A stretch of 64,000 nt of DNA from Ottowia oryzae (GCF_003008535.1 NZ_CP027666.1:3461501-3525500); one strand, 5' to 3'. Shown: positions 15,826 to 24,629, numbered from the stretch's first letter. Numbers and translations are program-made. The notes: generated by a model not told the origin, from the letters alone.

Positions 15826-18048
15826 TCAGTACCGCGCGTCGGCCGGTTTCTTGTCTTTGGGCCAGTCTTTGACTTTGCCCGCAAAGTCCGGGCGCGGCAT
15901 GTGGGTGAAGTACTCGGCCACGTCCACCGCTTCCTGATCGCTCAGGCCGCCCTGGCCCAGCGGGAATTTCTCATGGAAGGCGATGGGCATGTTGCGTTTG
16001 ACGAAGGCGGCGGCGGTGTAGGTGCGCGCCATGCCCGCGCCGATGTTGAACGAATCGTCGCCCCACAGCGGCGGGTAGACCCACTTGCCGGCGGCGTTCT
16101 TGATGCCTTCGCCGTTTTCGCCATGGCACAGGGCGCATTGGGCGGTGTAGATCTGCTTGCCGTTGTCGGTGTTGGGCACGATCTTGGGGTCGATCTTGCC
16201 CACGCCGCGGCCTGCCACCTTGTCGCCGGGCTTGGTTTCGCGCTTCATCCAGTCGAAGTAGGCGACCATGGCTTTCATTTCATCGGAATCGACCGGCAAG
16301 GCCTTGCCGTTCATCGAACGCAGGAAGCAGCCGTTGATGCGGTCTTCCATGGTGATGACGCGGCCTGCGCGCGGCGCATAGCTGGGGAAGAAGGCGGATA
16401 CGCCGATGTAGGGCGAGCCGTCGGCCACGGTGCCGGCGTTCAGGTGGCAGCTGGCGCAGTTCATGGCGGCGCCCACGTTCTTGGGCAGCATCTCGTGCGT
16501 GGCGATGTTCAGGCGCGCGCCCAGCACCAGTTGCTGGGCGTTGGGTTCGCCCAGCATGCTGGCCAGGCGGGGCGTTTCAAACTGGCTGTTGTCGATGTTC
16601 TTGGCCGCCAAATCTTTGCGCATGCTGGCCACCATGGCGGCCGTCACGGGTTGGGCGTTGGGCCGGCCCCAGCTCTTGCGCACGAAGTTGGCGATGTCGG
16701 CGATCTCAGCATCGCCCAAGCGGGCGAAGCCCGGCATGGTCAGCACGCGCGCATGCGACTGCGTCTGGGGCGACTTCCAGCCCGTCAGCGTGATGTGCAG
16801 CAGGGTGGATGGGTCGTCCGACGTCAGTGCGGTGTTGCCCGCCAGCGGCGGGAACACGTTCTTCACCCCCTGGCCATCGGCGCGGTGGCAGTCGGTGCAG
16901 AACTGCAGGTAGCCCAGGCCACCAGCGCTGGTGTAGATGTCGGCGGGCACCTTGCCCTCGGCCGCCGGCACCGCCACGGCGCCAGCCGGGGCAATGGCGG
17001 GCGTCGGGCCTTGCGCCACCTGCATGGGCAGGTCGTGCTGGCCGGCTGGCAGCGCCTTGAGGTAGGTGCCGATGGCCAGCAGGTCGCCATCGGTCATGTA
17101 CTGGGTGCTGTTCTGCACCACGTCCACCATGTTGCCCGAGACGGTGCCGTGCTGGTTGCGGCCGGTCTTGAGCATCTCGGCGGTTTCTTCGGGTGTCCAC
17201 AGGTTGCGCAGACTCAGGGCGCGCCAGTGCTCGACCGTCTCGCCCGACAGGAAATAGCTGCCGCTGCTGCCTTGGTCGGACATCGCCTTTTCCTGAAAGC
17301 CGATGCCCCGCGGCGTGTGGCAGGCGCCGCAATGGCCGGCGCCCTGCACGATGTAGGCCCCGCGGTTGAAGGCCTCGGTTTGCCCGGCCACGGGCTTGAA
17401 CGGCGCGTCGTCCAGGAAGAACCAGTTCCAGATCGCCAGGCCCCAGCGCTGGTTGAACGGGAACGACATGCCCAGCGGCTGGTTGGCCTGGGCCACGGGC
17501 GCCACGCCCTTCATCAGGTAGGCGTACAGGGCCTGCAGGTCCTCCGTCGTCATCTTGGCGTACGACGGGTACGGCATGGCGGGGTAGAGGTTGTGGCCGT
17601 CAGCGGCCACGCCCTTGCGCATGGCGCGCTCGAACTGCTCGAAGCTGTATTGGCCGATGCCGTGCGTGGCGTCGGGCGTGATGTTGGTCGAATAGAGCTT
17701 GCCGAAGGGTGTCTCCAGCGCCAAGCCACCCGCCAGGGGCTTGCCCTGTGCGCTGGTGTGGCAGGCCACGCAATCGCCCAGGCGGGCCACGTAGCGACCT
17801 TTTTCAACCAGAGCGCGGGTGGCGGCGTCGAGATCGCTGGCGTAGTTGGCAGGCAGGTCGTCGATGACCTTCGCGCCCTGCGCGTGGGGCGAAGGCGCCG
17901 AGGGCGAAGAGGCGGGCGATTGCAACGCGGCCGCGCCCGCAGCAGCGGACGGCGCAGTGGCGGGCGCGTTGCCCAAAGCCAGCCCCCCGCTGAACAAGGC
18001 CGCGGCGCCCAGCAGGGCGGTAAGGGCGGATACGGTGGCAGTTTTCAT
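15826..18048 (-). CDS. Five-heme c-type cytochrome, AdhB-like part fused to TsdA-like part
   Basis: A 740-residue exported cytochrome. The signal peptide covers about residues 1-26, followed by an Ala/Pro/Ser linker. Five CXXCH heme sites are present: CVACH (93), CGACH (240), CTDCH (384), CASCH (531) and CALCH (638). The first three and their spacing, with YPAMPYPSYAKMT and GAGHCGACHTPRGIGF, match the cytochrome subunit of membrane alcohol/aldehyde/gluconate dehydrogenases. From about 490 on, CASCHLNAGT, RINGCFLRSMNGKALP and YPPLWGDDSFNIGAGM match the diheme thiosulfate dehydrogenase TsdA; Cys574, 39 residues after His535, is where TsdA has its axial Cys ligand. No dehydrogenase catalytic subunit is adjacent. 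An FNR/ANR-like site lies about 150 bp upstream. The pieces are recognisable; the joint reaction is unknown. Confidence 0.9.
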   Translation of the reverse strand: MKTATVSALTALLGAAALFSGGLALGNAPATAPSAAAGAAALQSPASSPSAPSPHAQGAKVIDDLPANYASDLDAATRALVEKGRYVARLGDCVACHTSAQGKPLAGGLALETPFGKLYSTNITPDATHGIGQYSFEQFERAMRKGVAADGHNLYPAMPYPSYAKMTTEDLQALYAYLMKGVAPVAQANQPLGMSFPFNQRWGLAIWNWFFLDDAPFKPVAGQTEAFNRGAYIVQGAGHCGACHTPRGIGFQEKAMSDQGSSGSYFLSGETVEHWRALSLRNLWTPEETAEMLKTGRNQHGTVSGNMVDVVQNSTQYMTDGDLLAIGTYLKALPAGQHDLPMQVAQGPTPAIAPAGAVAVPAAEGKVPADIYTSAGGLGYLQFCTDCHRADGQGVKNVFPPLAGNTALTSDDPSTLLHITLTGWKSPQTQSHARVLTMPGFARLGDAEIADIANFVRKSWGRPNAQPVTAAMVASMRKDLAAKNIDNSQFETPRLASMLGEPNAQQLVLGARLNIATHEMLPKNVGAAMNCASCHLNAGTVADGSPYIGVSAFFPSYAPRAGRVITMEDRINGCFLRSMNGKALPVDSDEMKAMVAYFDWMKRETKPGDKVAGRGVGKIDPKIVPNTDNGKQIYTAQCALCHGENGEGIKNAAGKWVYPPLWGDDSFNIGAGMARTYTAAAFVKRNMPIAFHEKFPLGQGGLSDQEAVDVAEYFTHMPRPDFAGKVKDWPKDKKPADARY

Positions 18049-18194
18049 GGTGAGGGCCGCTGGGTTGGCCGATGGCTCGGCCGCCTGGGCGGTCTTAATC
18101 GTTTATCGAATAAGCAAATGCAAAGTGTTTATATGCCTGCATACGAACGCGCGCAATCGCGCCGGGCCGCCGTCGCGCGCGACTTCGCAACCGA

Positions 18195-18208
18195 TTGATG
18201 TAGGTCAA
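18195..18208. promoter_or_regulatory. FNR/ANR/DNR-type binding site
   Basis: TTGATGTAGGTCAA matches the FNR-family consensus TTGAT-N4-ATCAA at 9 of 10 defined positions. It sits in the 293-bp divergent region between the cytochrome gene (start codon about 153 bp away) and the cardiolipin synthase gene (about 140 bp away). Low-oxygen or nitrogen-oxide control of the cytochrome is the natural reading, but a matching -10 box was not identified on either side. Confidence 0.6.
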
Positions 18209-18341
18209 GCCGACCCTCCGTCGGCGCCGCTGTTACACGCGAACCACGCGGTCAGCGCAGGGGCCCGAGACCAGCCACCGCGGTACCGCGCGCATCGCCT
18301 CCGCGCCAGCACGAACGACCACCGCCTAGACTCTGCCCTGC

Positions 18342-19808
18342 ATGATCCGCCTGCCCACCCTGTCGCCGCTTGAACACCTGGCCTTTGTCTCGGCGGGCCT
18401 GCTGGTCTACGTGGTCACCACGCGGGTGCGGCGCCAGCGCCGCCCGCCCTACGCGGCGCTGGCCTGGGTGCTGGGCATTGCCGCGTTTCCGTACCTCGGC
18501 ATTCCGATTTTTCTGATCTTCGGCACACGCAAGGTGGTGCGGCCCACCAGCGACCCGCAGCCCGCGCCGCAGGGCGACTGGGCCGTGCTGGCGCCGCCCT
18601 GGGCCACGCGCCTGCTGGCCGCGCTGGGCGTGGCCGAGGCGCACCCGCAGGCCAGCGTGCAGTTTCAGGCCGAGGGCGACGAAGCCCTGCGCGCCCTGGT
18701 GGCGTTGATGCGCTCGGCGCGCCGCACGCTGGACGTGTGCACCTACGTGCTGGGCGACGACGAGGTGGGCGCCCAGGTGGCGCACATCCTGAGCGAACGC
18801 GCCCGCGCCGGTGTGCGCGTGCGCCTGCTGGTGGACGCCATCGGCAGCCTGAAAAGCGCGCACAGCCACGACGCGCAACTGAAAACCGCCGGCGTACAGA
18901 CGCGCCTGTTCATGCCGCTGCGCCACAACCCGCGCCGCAGCCGCACCAACATGCGCGACCACCGCAAGCTGGTCGTCGCCGACGGCCAGCACGTATGGGG
19001 CGGCGGGCGCAACCTGGCCAACGAATACTTCATCGGCAGCACCACCGAGCCGCCCTGGCTGGACTTGAGCTTCACCGCCACCGGCACGCTGGCCGTGCAG
19101 GCGCACGCGATGTTCGAGGGCGACTGGCGCCTGGCGCGCGGGCTGAACCGCAACCCGCGCATCGGCTACGCGGAACGCGTGCGGCTGTACGAAGCGCAGG
19201 CGCTGGACGAAGGCCGCACGCTGCGCAGCGACGCCGCCCGCCCCTCGCCCGACGACCCCACTCACCGCGCCGCGCCCCTGGCCCAGTGGGTGCCCAGCGG
19301 CCCCGACTTTCACGACGACGTGCTGCACGCACTGCTGACGTCGGCCGCCGTTCACGCCACGGACCGCCTGTTGCTGGCCACGCCGTACTTCGTGCCCGAC
19401 GACGGCCTGCTGGAAGCGCTGACCCTGGCCGCACGCCGCGGCGTGCGCGTGCTGCTGCTGTTGCCCGCCGATTCCAACCACCGCCTGCCCGACATCGCGC
19501 GCGGGCGCGCGGTGCGCGAAATGGTCGAAGCGGGTGCCGAGGTGCGCCTGCTGCCGCGCATGATGCACGCCAAGGCCGTGGTGGTGGACCACGCGCTGGC
19601 GCTGTGCGGCTCGGCCAACCTGGACGGGCGCAGCCTGTTCGTCAACTTCGAGGCGATGGCCGCCTTCTACGGCCCCACTGAAATCGACTGGCTGGCGCAG
19701 TGGATCGAAACCCACGCGGCCGAAGGCACCCCGGCCACGGCCACCCCGCCTTCCTGGGGGCGAGATCTGCTGGAAGGCATGGTTACGTCGGTGGCGTACC
19801 AGCTGTGA
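18342..19808 (+). CDS. Phospholipase D-family cardiolipin synthase
   Basis: A 488-residue membrane protein with two N-terminal hydrophobic segments (about 10-25 and 38-60, ending FPYLGIPIFLIFG), then two PLD domains. The HKD motifs are HRKLVVAD with the GGRNLANEY continuation (about residue 207) and HAKAVVVDHALALCGSANLD (about residue 408). These are the catalytic sites of bacterial cardiolipin synthases, which join two phosphatidylglycerols or use phosphatidylethanolamine. Length matches the Cls family. The FNR-like site upstream could also serve this gene. Confidence 0.93.
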   Translation: MIRLPTLSPLEHLAFVSAGLLVYVVTTRVRRQRRPPYAALAWVLGIAAFPYLGIPIFLIFGTRKVVRPTSDPQPAPQGDWAVLAPPWATRLLAALGVAEAHPQASVQFQAEGDEALRALVALMRSARRTLDVCTYVLGDDEVGAQVAHILSERARAGVRVRLLVDAIGSLKSAHSHDAQLKTAGVQTRLFMPLRHNPRRSRTNMRDHRKLVVADGQHVWGGGRNLANEYFIGSTTEPPWLDLSFTATGTLAVQAHAMFEGDWRLARGLNRNPRIGYAERVRLYEAQALDEGRTLRSDAARPSPDDPTHRAAPLAQWVPSGPDFHDDVLHALLTSAAVHATDRLLLATPYFVPDDGLLEALTLAARRGVRVLLLLPADSNHRLPDIARGRAVREMVEAGAEVRLLPRMMHAKAVVVDHALALCGSANLDGRSLFVNFEAMAAFYGPTEIDWLAQWIETHAAEGTPATATPPSWGRDLLEGMVTSVAYQL

Positions 19809-19870
19809 CGCTGGCGTGGCATGGCTTGCCGGCGCAGGCCGTGGCACTCGCAGTTCGTATGGACACTTCA

Positions 19871-19920
19871 ATATTGATAGCTGCCGCCGCTCATCAGACG
19901 GGCGCTGTCGGCCCATTTGA
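19871..19920 (-). repeat. Dispersed palindromic repeat, copy 8
   Basis: Reverse copy: ATATTGATAGCTGCCGCCGC on the left, GGGCGCTGTCGGCCCATTTGA on the right, in the gap after the cardiolipin synthase gene. Its right half is very similar to the copy inside srkA. Confidence 0.75.
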
Positions 19921-20058
19921 CCTAAATTCTCGACCCACGGTGGAGCGCAGAACGACCTGGGCACAATGCGCGGATGAACCAGCCTGCGCCTTGCCTGCCG
20001 TTGGCCGTCTGGGCCAAAGGGCGCCGCGCCCGCGCGCTTCGAATGGCCCGATCGGCGC

Positions 20059-20688
20059 ATGAGTCGCTCACAACGGGTGTACAAGCTTGACCCCCGTGCA
20101 CGCGCCATGGCGGTCGGCCGGCAGCCCCAATCCTGCGAGTCACTGATCTTGTCGCGCCAAACCCTGCTACAGCGCTGCGGCCTGGCCTTGGCCCGCGTGC
20201 TGCTTTTCGTCTGCCTGACGCTCGCCGCCAGTCAGGGCCTGCCCTACATCCTGACCTCAGAGGCCTACCCTGGCGCCAAGCCGGTACACCCCAACTTTCC
20301 CATCGCGGTGCTGAAGGACGGTGCGCCCGCCGTCGTACGCTGGCGCGACTACGAACTGAACCCGTCGCAGTATCAGAGCAAGCTGCTGATACCCACCACG
20401 GCGACACCAACGCGCCACGCCTTGGCGGAGCACGACACTCTGGAGGTGACGCCTCGTGCTGACGGCGTACTGGACGTGAAATACAGCGACGAGGGCACCA
20501 TCTTCTGGTCGCGCTATCGCGTGGCCAATCACGAGGTGACGCCCATCGCTTTTCGCTTCAGCGGGCCGTTTGTGGCGTATTGGGCGCTCTTGGTCGCTGG
20601 CCTCGGCACGATCTTGATTCCGCCAGGGTTTAGCCGGTCGATCCGATGGGGCCGGCGCGCGCGTGCCGACGCCCGCGCGTCGCTCTAA
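20059..20688 (+). CDS. Small membrane protein of unknown function
   Basis: A 209-residue protein with one hydrophobic segment near residues 40-62 (CGLALARVLLFVCLTLAAS) and another near the C terminus (FVAYWALLVAGLGTILIPP), with an extracytoplasmic domain of about 110 residues between them (beginning SEAYPGAKPVHPNFPIAV). Two membrane segments and a periplasmic loop are seen directly; I recognise no family. The start is uncertain: translation may begin later, at a TTG near 20149. The 3' end overlaps the end of the convergent ABC gene by 4 bp. Confidence 0.65.
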   Translation: MSRSQRVYKLDPRARAMAVGRQPQSCESLILSRQTLLQRCGLALARVLLFVCLTLAASQGLPYILTSEAYPGAKPVHPNFPIAVLKDGAPAVVRWRDYELNPSQYQSKLLIPTTATPTRHALAEHDTLEVTPRADGVLDVKYSDEGTIFWSRYRVANHEVTPIAFRFSGPFVAYWALLVAGLGTILIPPGFSRSIRWGRRARADARASL

Positions 20689-21416
20689 GCCGCGGCCGCC
20701 GCGCGCTCGTCCGCCGCAATGCGGCCCGCTTCCACCGTCAGCCGGCGCTCGCACAGCGCAGCGATCGCGCGGTCGTGCGTCACCATCACCAGCGTGGTGC
20801 CTTGCTCTCGGTTCAGGTCGAACATCAGCTCCATGATTTTTTCGCCCGTGGCGAAGTCCAGGCTGCCGGTAGGCTCGTCGGCCAGTAGCACGGCCGGGTG
20901 CACGACGAAGGCGCGCGCCAAGGCCACGCGCTGCTGCTCGCCGCCCGACAGCACCTTCGGGTAGCGGCCCAGGCGCTCGGCCAGGCCCACGCGGGCGAGC
21001 ATCTCGGCAGCGGCGCCGCGCGCGTCGCGGCGGCCGGCCAGCTCCAGCGGCAGCATCACGTTTTCCAGCGCGGTCAGGTTGCCCAGCAGCTGGAAGCTTT
21101 GAAACACAAAGCCGACCTTGCGTGCGCGCAAGGCCGCGCGCTGGTCTTCGCCCACGGCAAAAAGATCGTCGCCATCCAGCCGAACAGTGCCGCGCGTGGG
21201 CGTGTCCAGCCCCGCGATGATCGACAGCAGCGTGCTCTTGCCCGAGCCCGACGCGCCCACGATGGCCACGGTTTCGCGCGGTGCCAGGGCGAAATCGATA
21301 TCGCGCAGAATATCCAGCGTGCCGGTGGAGTCGGTGACCGACTTGAAAACATGCTCCACCGTGATGATCTGGGGGCGAGGGGTGTTCGGCGTGCCGCCGG
21401 GCATGGGTTCCGTCAT
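20685..21416 (-). CDS. LolD/YbbA-like ABC transporter ATP-binding protein
   Basis: ATPase of 243 residues in the MacB/LolD/YbbA group. Walker A is GASGSGKST (about residue 56), the signature is LSGGEQQRVALARA, Walker B is VLLADEPTGSLD, and the H-loop is MVTHDRAIA. It would energise export or extraction of a lipid, lipoprotein or peptide at the inner membrane. The pairing with a divergent TesA-like esterase is the arrangement of ybbA and tesA in other Proteobacteria. The usual FtsX-like permease is not adjacent here. Its ATG shares its first base with a possible TTG of the esterase gene, leaving no spacer between the divergent genes. Confidence 0.92.
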   Translation of the reverse strand: MTEPMPGGTPNTPRPQIITVEHVFKSVTDSTGTLDILRDIDFALAPRETVAIVGASGSGKSTLLSIIAGLDTPTRGTVRLDGDDLFAVGEDQRAALRARKVGFVFQSFQLLGNLTALENVMLPLELAGRRDARGAAAEMLARVGLAERLGRYPKVLSGGEQQRVALARAFVVHPAVLLADEPTGSLDFATGEKIMELMFDLNREQGTTLVMVTHDRAIAALCERRLTVEAGRIAADERAAAAA

Positions 21417-21430
21417 TGAGAGGCTGTTTC

Positions 21431-22066
21431 TTGTTGCGACGACACTTTATCCGCTCCGTCCTTTGGGCCGCTGCACTGGGCGTATCCGCCGCTGGCCACG
21501 CGGCCGACGCGCCCAAGGTGCTGGTGGTGGGCGATTCGCTCAGCGCCGAGTACGGCCTGGCGCGCGGCACGGGCTGGGTGGCCCTGCTCACGCAAAAGCT
21601 GCAGGCCGACAAGGTGCCCGCGCAGGTGGTCAATGCCAGCATTTCGGGCGACACCACGGCCGGGGGCCGCGCGCGCCTGCCGGCGCTCTTGAAGACGCAT
21701 CAGCCGAAGGTGGTGGTGATCGAGCTGGGCAGCAATGACGCGCTGCGAGGCCTGTCGCTGCAGGCGACCCAAGCCAACCTGACGGCCATGACGCAGGCCG
21801 CGCAACAGGCCGGCGCCAAGGTGCTGCTGATCGGCATGCAGATGCCGCCCAACTACGGCGCGGCCTACGGCAAGCAGTTTTCCGACCTGTTCGGCCAAGT
21901 GGCCAAGGCCAACGGCGCGGCGCTGGTGCCCTTCATGCTCAAGGGCGTAGCGGACCAGGCGGACGCCCTCAAGCTGTTCCAGGCCGACCGCATCCACCCC
22001 ACGGCCGAGGCGCACCCGACCATCCTGGCCAACATCTACCCCAGCCTGCGAAAGATGCTGCCTTGA
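21431..22066 (+). CDS. Arylesterase / TesA-like GDSL hydrolase
   Basis: Periplasmic SGNH hydrolase of about 211 residues, family of TesA (thioesterase I / protease I / lysophospholipase L1). Signal peptide is about residues 1-24 (SVLWAAALGVSAAGHA). Blocks: VVGDSLSAEYG (catalytic Ser), NASISGDTTAGG (Gly), IELGSNDALRG (Asn) and DRIHPTAEAH (Asp and His). No ATG is available: the frame opens with TTG codons at 21416, 21431 and 21434. I chose 21431 because GAGAGG lies 7 nt before it. The final codons overlap the start of mnmH. Confidence 0.9.
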   Translation: MLRRHFIRSVLWAAALGVSAAGHAADAPKVLVVGDSLSAEYGLARGTGWVALLTQKLQADKVPAQVVNASISGDTTAGGRARLPALLKTHQPKVVVIELGSNDALRGLSLQATQANLTAMTQAAQQAGAKVLLIGMQMPPNYGAAYGKQFSDLFGQVAKANGAALVPFMLKGVADQADALKLFQADRIHPTAEAHPTILANIYPSLRKMLP

Positions 22067-23139
22067 GCGTTCACCGAATTGACGCGGGCGTTGCGCTGGC
22101 GCAGCTGGGAGCTTTCAGCGCAGTGATCGACGCGCGCAGCGAAAGCGAATGGGCACACGACCACCTGCCCGGCGCCCTCAACTGGCCCAGCCTGCACGAC
22201 GACGAGCGCGCGCGCGTCGGCACGATGTACAAACAGGTCAGCCCCTTCGAGGCGCAGAAACTTGGCGCCGCGCTGGTGGCCCGCAACATTGCCGCGCACA
22301 TCGAGCGCGAGGTGATGGACAAGCCCAAGAACTGGCAACCGCTGCTGTACTGCTGGCGCGGCGGCAAGCGCAGCGGCGCGCTGGGCCTCATCCTGGGGCA
22401 GATCGGCTTTCGCGTGCAGGTGATCGAAGGGGGCTACAAGGCCTTTCGGCGCGCCATGCTGGCCGACTTGCCCGCGCGCGTGCAGCGCCTGCAATACCGC
22501 GTGGTGTGCGGGCCCACCGGCTCGGGCAAGACACGGCTGCTGCACGCGCTGCACGCGGCCGGCGCGCAGGTGCTGGATCTGGAGGCGCTGGCCAGCCACC
22601 GCGCTTCGGTGCTGGGCCTGATTCCTGGCCACCCGCAGCCATCGCAAAAGCGCTTTGAGATGTTGGTGTGGGAAACGCTGCGCGCCTTCGACCCCGCCCG
22701 GCCCGTGTACGTGGAGGCGGAAAGCAAGAAGGTGGGCAACGTCACCCTGCCCGACGCGCTGATCGACGCCATGCGCGCCAGCCCATGCCTGCGCGTGGAC
22801 TTATCGCAAGACGAGCGCGTGGCCCTGCTGCTGGAGGACTACCCCTTCTTTGTGCGGGACCCGGATTTCTTCTGCCGGCGCCTGGATACGCTGGTGGCGC
22901 TGCGCGGTCGCGCCGTGGTCGACGAGTGGACGGCACAGGTGCACAGCGGCCACACCGAGGCGGTGGTGCGCGACCTGCTGGCGCGCCACTACGACCCGGG
23001 CTACGCCGCATCGACGCAGCGCAACTTCAGCCAGTTTGACCAGGCAGCGGCCGTGGCGCTGGCGGATCGCTCGCCCGCCGCACTGGCCGCGGCGGCGCGG
23101 GACATCCTGGTAGCGCCGACACCCGCTTCGCCCCATTGA
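22063..23139 (+). CDS. mnmH: tRNA 2-selenouridine synthase
   Basis: MnmH (SelU/YbbB), 358 residues, which converts 2-thiouridine at the tRNA wobble position to 2-geranylthio- and 2-selenouridine. An N-terminal rhodanese domain has the catalytic Cys in LLYCWRGGKRSGAL (about residue 97); a P-loop domain follows with CGPTGSGKTRLL (about 148-157). The end QVHSGHTEAVVRDLLARHYDPGY is characteristic of the family. It starts with TTG at 22063, overlapping the esterase stop (TTGA), so it is probably translated by coupling. No selD is seen in the window. Confidence 0.93.
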   Translation: MSVHRIDAGVALAQLGAFSAVIDARSESEWAHDHLPGALNWPSLHDDERARVGTMYKQVSPFEAQKLGAALVARNIAAHIEREVMDKPKNWQPLLYCWRGGKRSGALGLILGQIGFRVQVIEGGYKAFRRAMLADLPARVQRLQYRVVCGPTGSGKTRLLHALHAAGAQVLDLEALASHRASVLGLIPGHPQPSQKRFEMLVWETLRAFDPARPVYVEAESKKVGNVTLPDALIDAMRASPCLRVDLSQDERVALLLEDYPFFVRDPDFFCRRLDTLVALRGRAVVDEWTAQVHSGHTEAVVRDLLARHYDPGYAASTQRNFSQFDQAAAVALADRSPAALAAAARDILVAPTPASPH

Positions 23140-23230
23140 GCTCACGCGCGGCGCGCTGCAAGGCGCGCTCGCTGCCGAGGCCTTGCACGCAGCATCGCTT
23201 GTCTGCCTGATCGGTGCGCCACCAAAGATA

Positions 23231-23250
23231 ACGGGCGCCAAAGCGCCCGT
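23231..23250. terminator. Hairpin between mnmH and the minus-strand small gene
   Basis: ACGGGCGC and its exact complement flank CAAA. On the minus strand it is followed by TTATCTTT, so it may terminate the small Lys-rich gene at 23316-23540. A second GC hairpin (23259-23276) follows at once. Confidence 0.45.
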
Positions 23251-23315
23251 CGGGTTGCGCGCCCCTGCGGGGGCGCAGGTCGGCGGATCAGCAAAAGGCC
23301 GAACCAGCGGCCGAC

Positions 23316-23540
23316 TCAGTCACCACCGTCGCCGCCGCCGTCACCGCCTTCACCAGCGCTGCCCGCATCGGCCCCGTCGCCGCCGTGTGCAGCACCATCG
23401 GCCTCTTCGGGGCCCTGGCCTTCGCCGTCCGGCAACAGGCCGGCCTTGCGGTCGGCCTTGGCGCGGGCCTTGTCCTCTTTCTTTCGCTTTTTCTCCAGCT
23501 CACGCTGGCGTTTCTCGTAGCCGTAGTTGGGGGTGGCCAA
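23316..23540 (-). CDS. Small Lys/Glu-rich conserved protein
   Basis: A 74-residue protein: MATPNYGYEKRQRELEKKRKKEDKARAKADRKAGLL, strongly charged and helical (coiled-coil-like), then a Gly/Asp/Ala-rich tail. The N-terminal pattern (NYGYEKRQREL followed by Lys runs) is one I associate with small hypothetical proteins of Burkholderiales. The codon pattern fits this frame better than the overlapping frame at 23288-23503. Function unknown; the basic head could bind nucleic acid, which is speculation. Transcribed with the membrane protein upstream (14-bp gap). Confidence 0.7.
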   Translation of the reverse strand: MATPNYGYEKRQRELEKKRKKEDKARAKADRKAGLLPDGEGQGPEEADGAAHGGDGADAGSAGEGGDGGGDGGD

Positions 23541-23554
23541 TTCGCAGATCTCCT

Positions 23555-24463
23555 TCAGATTCGATCCACTGTATCACCCACTGTCGGCACGGCTTCCTTG
23601 GGCATTGATGACGGCGGCTCTTGCCACCGCACGGCGCCGCGGTAGGCGTGCCAGCTGGCGTGCCCCAGCAGCGGGCCGATCACCACGAAGCCCGCGCCCC
23701 AGGTGGCCAGCGCCACCGCGATCAACAAGGTGATCAGAAAGCCCCACCAGAACAAGGTGATCGGGTTGGCAAACACCACGCGGATGCTGGTGATGGCGGC
23801 GCTGATGGCGTCGGTGTCGCGATCCAGAATCATCGGGATGGACACCACGGCCGTGGAATACACCAGCAGCGCGAAAACGCCGCCCACGGCCAGGTACACC
23901 AGCACGAATTCGAGGTTCTCGGGGTTGAAGATGGCCTGCAGCACCCCGGCGGTGGACGGCATGCCGGTGTTGAAGAACACGGCGAAGACCACCAGCGAGG
24001 CGCGGCCCCACAGCAGCTCCAGCACGATCAGCACCAGCACCAGCATGCCCATGCTGCGCAGGTGCTTGTCCCAGCACGTCAGCGATGCCCCCAGCTCGGG
24101 CTTGACGCCCAGCTCGCGCCGCCGGCTGACTTCGTAGAGCCCCATCGCCAGAAACGGCCCGACCAGCAGGCAACCTGAGGCGATCGACATCACGTATTCC
24201 GGCCGGTTGCGAAACACCAGCGTCAGCACCGCCGCCATTGCCCAGAAGCACAGGCCGTAGAACACGCCGATGCCGGGCGCGGCCATGAAATCACGCCAGC
24301 CCAGGCCCAGCCAGCGCAGCGGGTCGCGCAGCGTCAGCGGCACCATGATCGCCATCGGCACGGTGGAGGGTGGCGGCACGTAGGGTTGGTAGTCGGCCGC
24401 ATCCAGCGCGACCTGCGCAGATGGCGATGGCGGCGCGGGAGGTGCGTGCGGTGAATCTGGCAT
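23555..24463 (-). CDS. DUF2189-type multi-pass membrane protein
   Basis: About 302 residues with a Pro-rich N terminus, then at least five hydrophobic segments: YGLCFWAMAAVLTLVF, GCLLVGPFLAMGLYEVSRR, MGMLVLVLIVLELLWG, FVLVYLAVGGVFALLVYSTAV and ITLFWWGFLITLLIAVALAT. The LVGPFLAMGLYEVSRR stretch and the SIPMILDRDTDAISAAITS segment are typical of the DUF2189 family of inner-membrane proteins of unknown role. I placed the start at the Met giving MPDSPHAPP; the frame is open to 24529. Confidence 0.83.
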   Translation of the reverse strand: MPDSPHAPPAPPSPSAQVALDAADYQPYVPPPSTVPMAIMVPLTLRDPLRWLGLGWRDFMAAPGIGVFYGLCFWAMAAVLTLVFRNRPEYVMSIASGCLLVGPFLAMGLYEVSRRRELGVKPELGASLTCWDKHLRSMGMLVLVLIVLELLWGRASLVVFAVFFNTGMPSTAGVLQAIFNPENLEFVLVYLAVGGVFALLVYSTAVVSIPMILDRDTDAISAAITSIRVVFANPITLFWWGFLITLLIAVALATWGAGFVVIGPLLGHASWHAYRGAVRWQEPPSSMPKEAVPTVGDTVDRI

Positions 24464-24629
24464 GGGCGGTGCGGCGCAGAGCGTGAAGTCGGCAAGAACG
24501 CCGCGAACCGGCGGCGGCTTGGCGCGCACCCGCCGGCTGCGGCCGTGTCAGCGTACCGCCCGCCTGCGCGTGCGGCAAGCAAGGGGTTTCACTCAGTGCG
24601 GCGGAGGCCGAAGCCGCGGCTTGACCGCG

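Noticed and set aside
15640..18198. Long plus-strand frame opposite the cytochrome gene
   Set aside because: It is a reverse shadow: five CXXCH motifs, signal peptide and family similarity are on the minus strand.
19974..20090. Short frame starting MNQPAPCLPLAVWAKG before the small membrane protein gene
   Set aside because: 38 codons, no domain, no ribosome binding site, and it overlaps the next gene out of frame.
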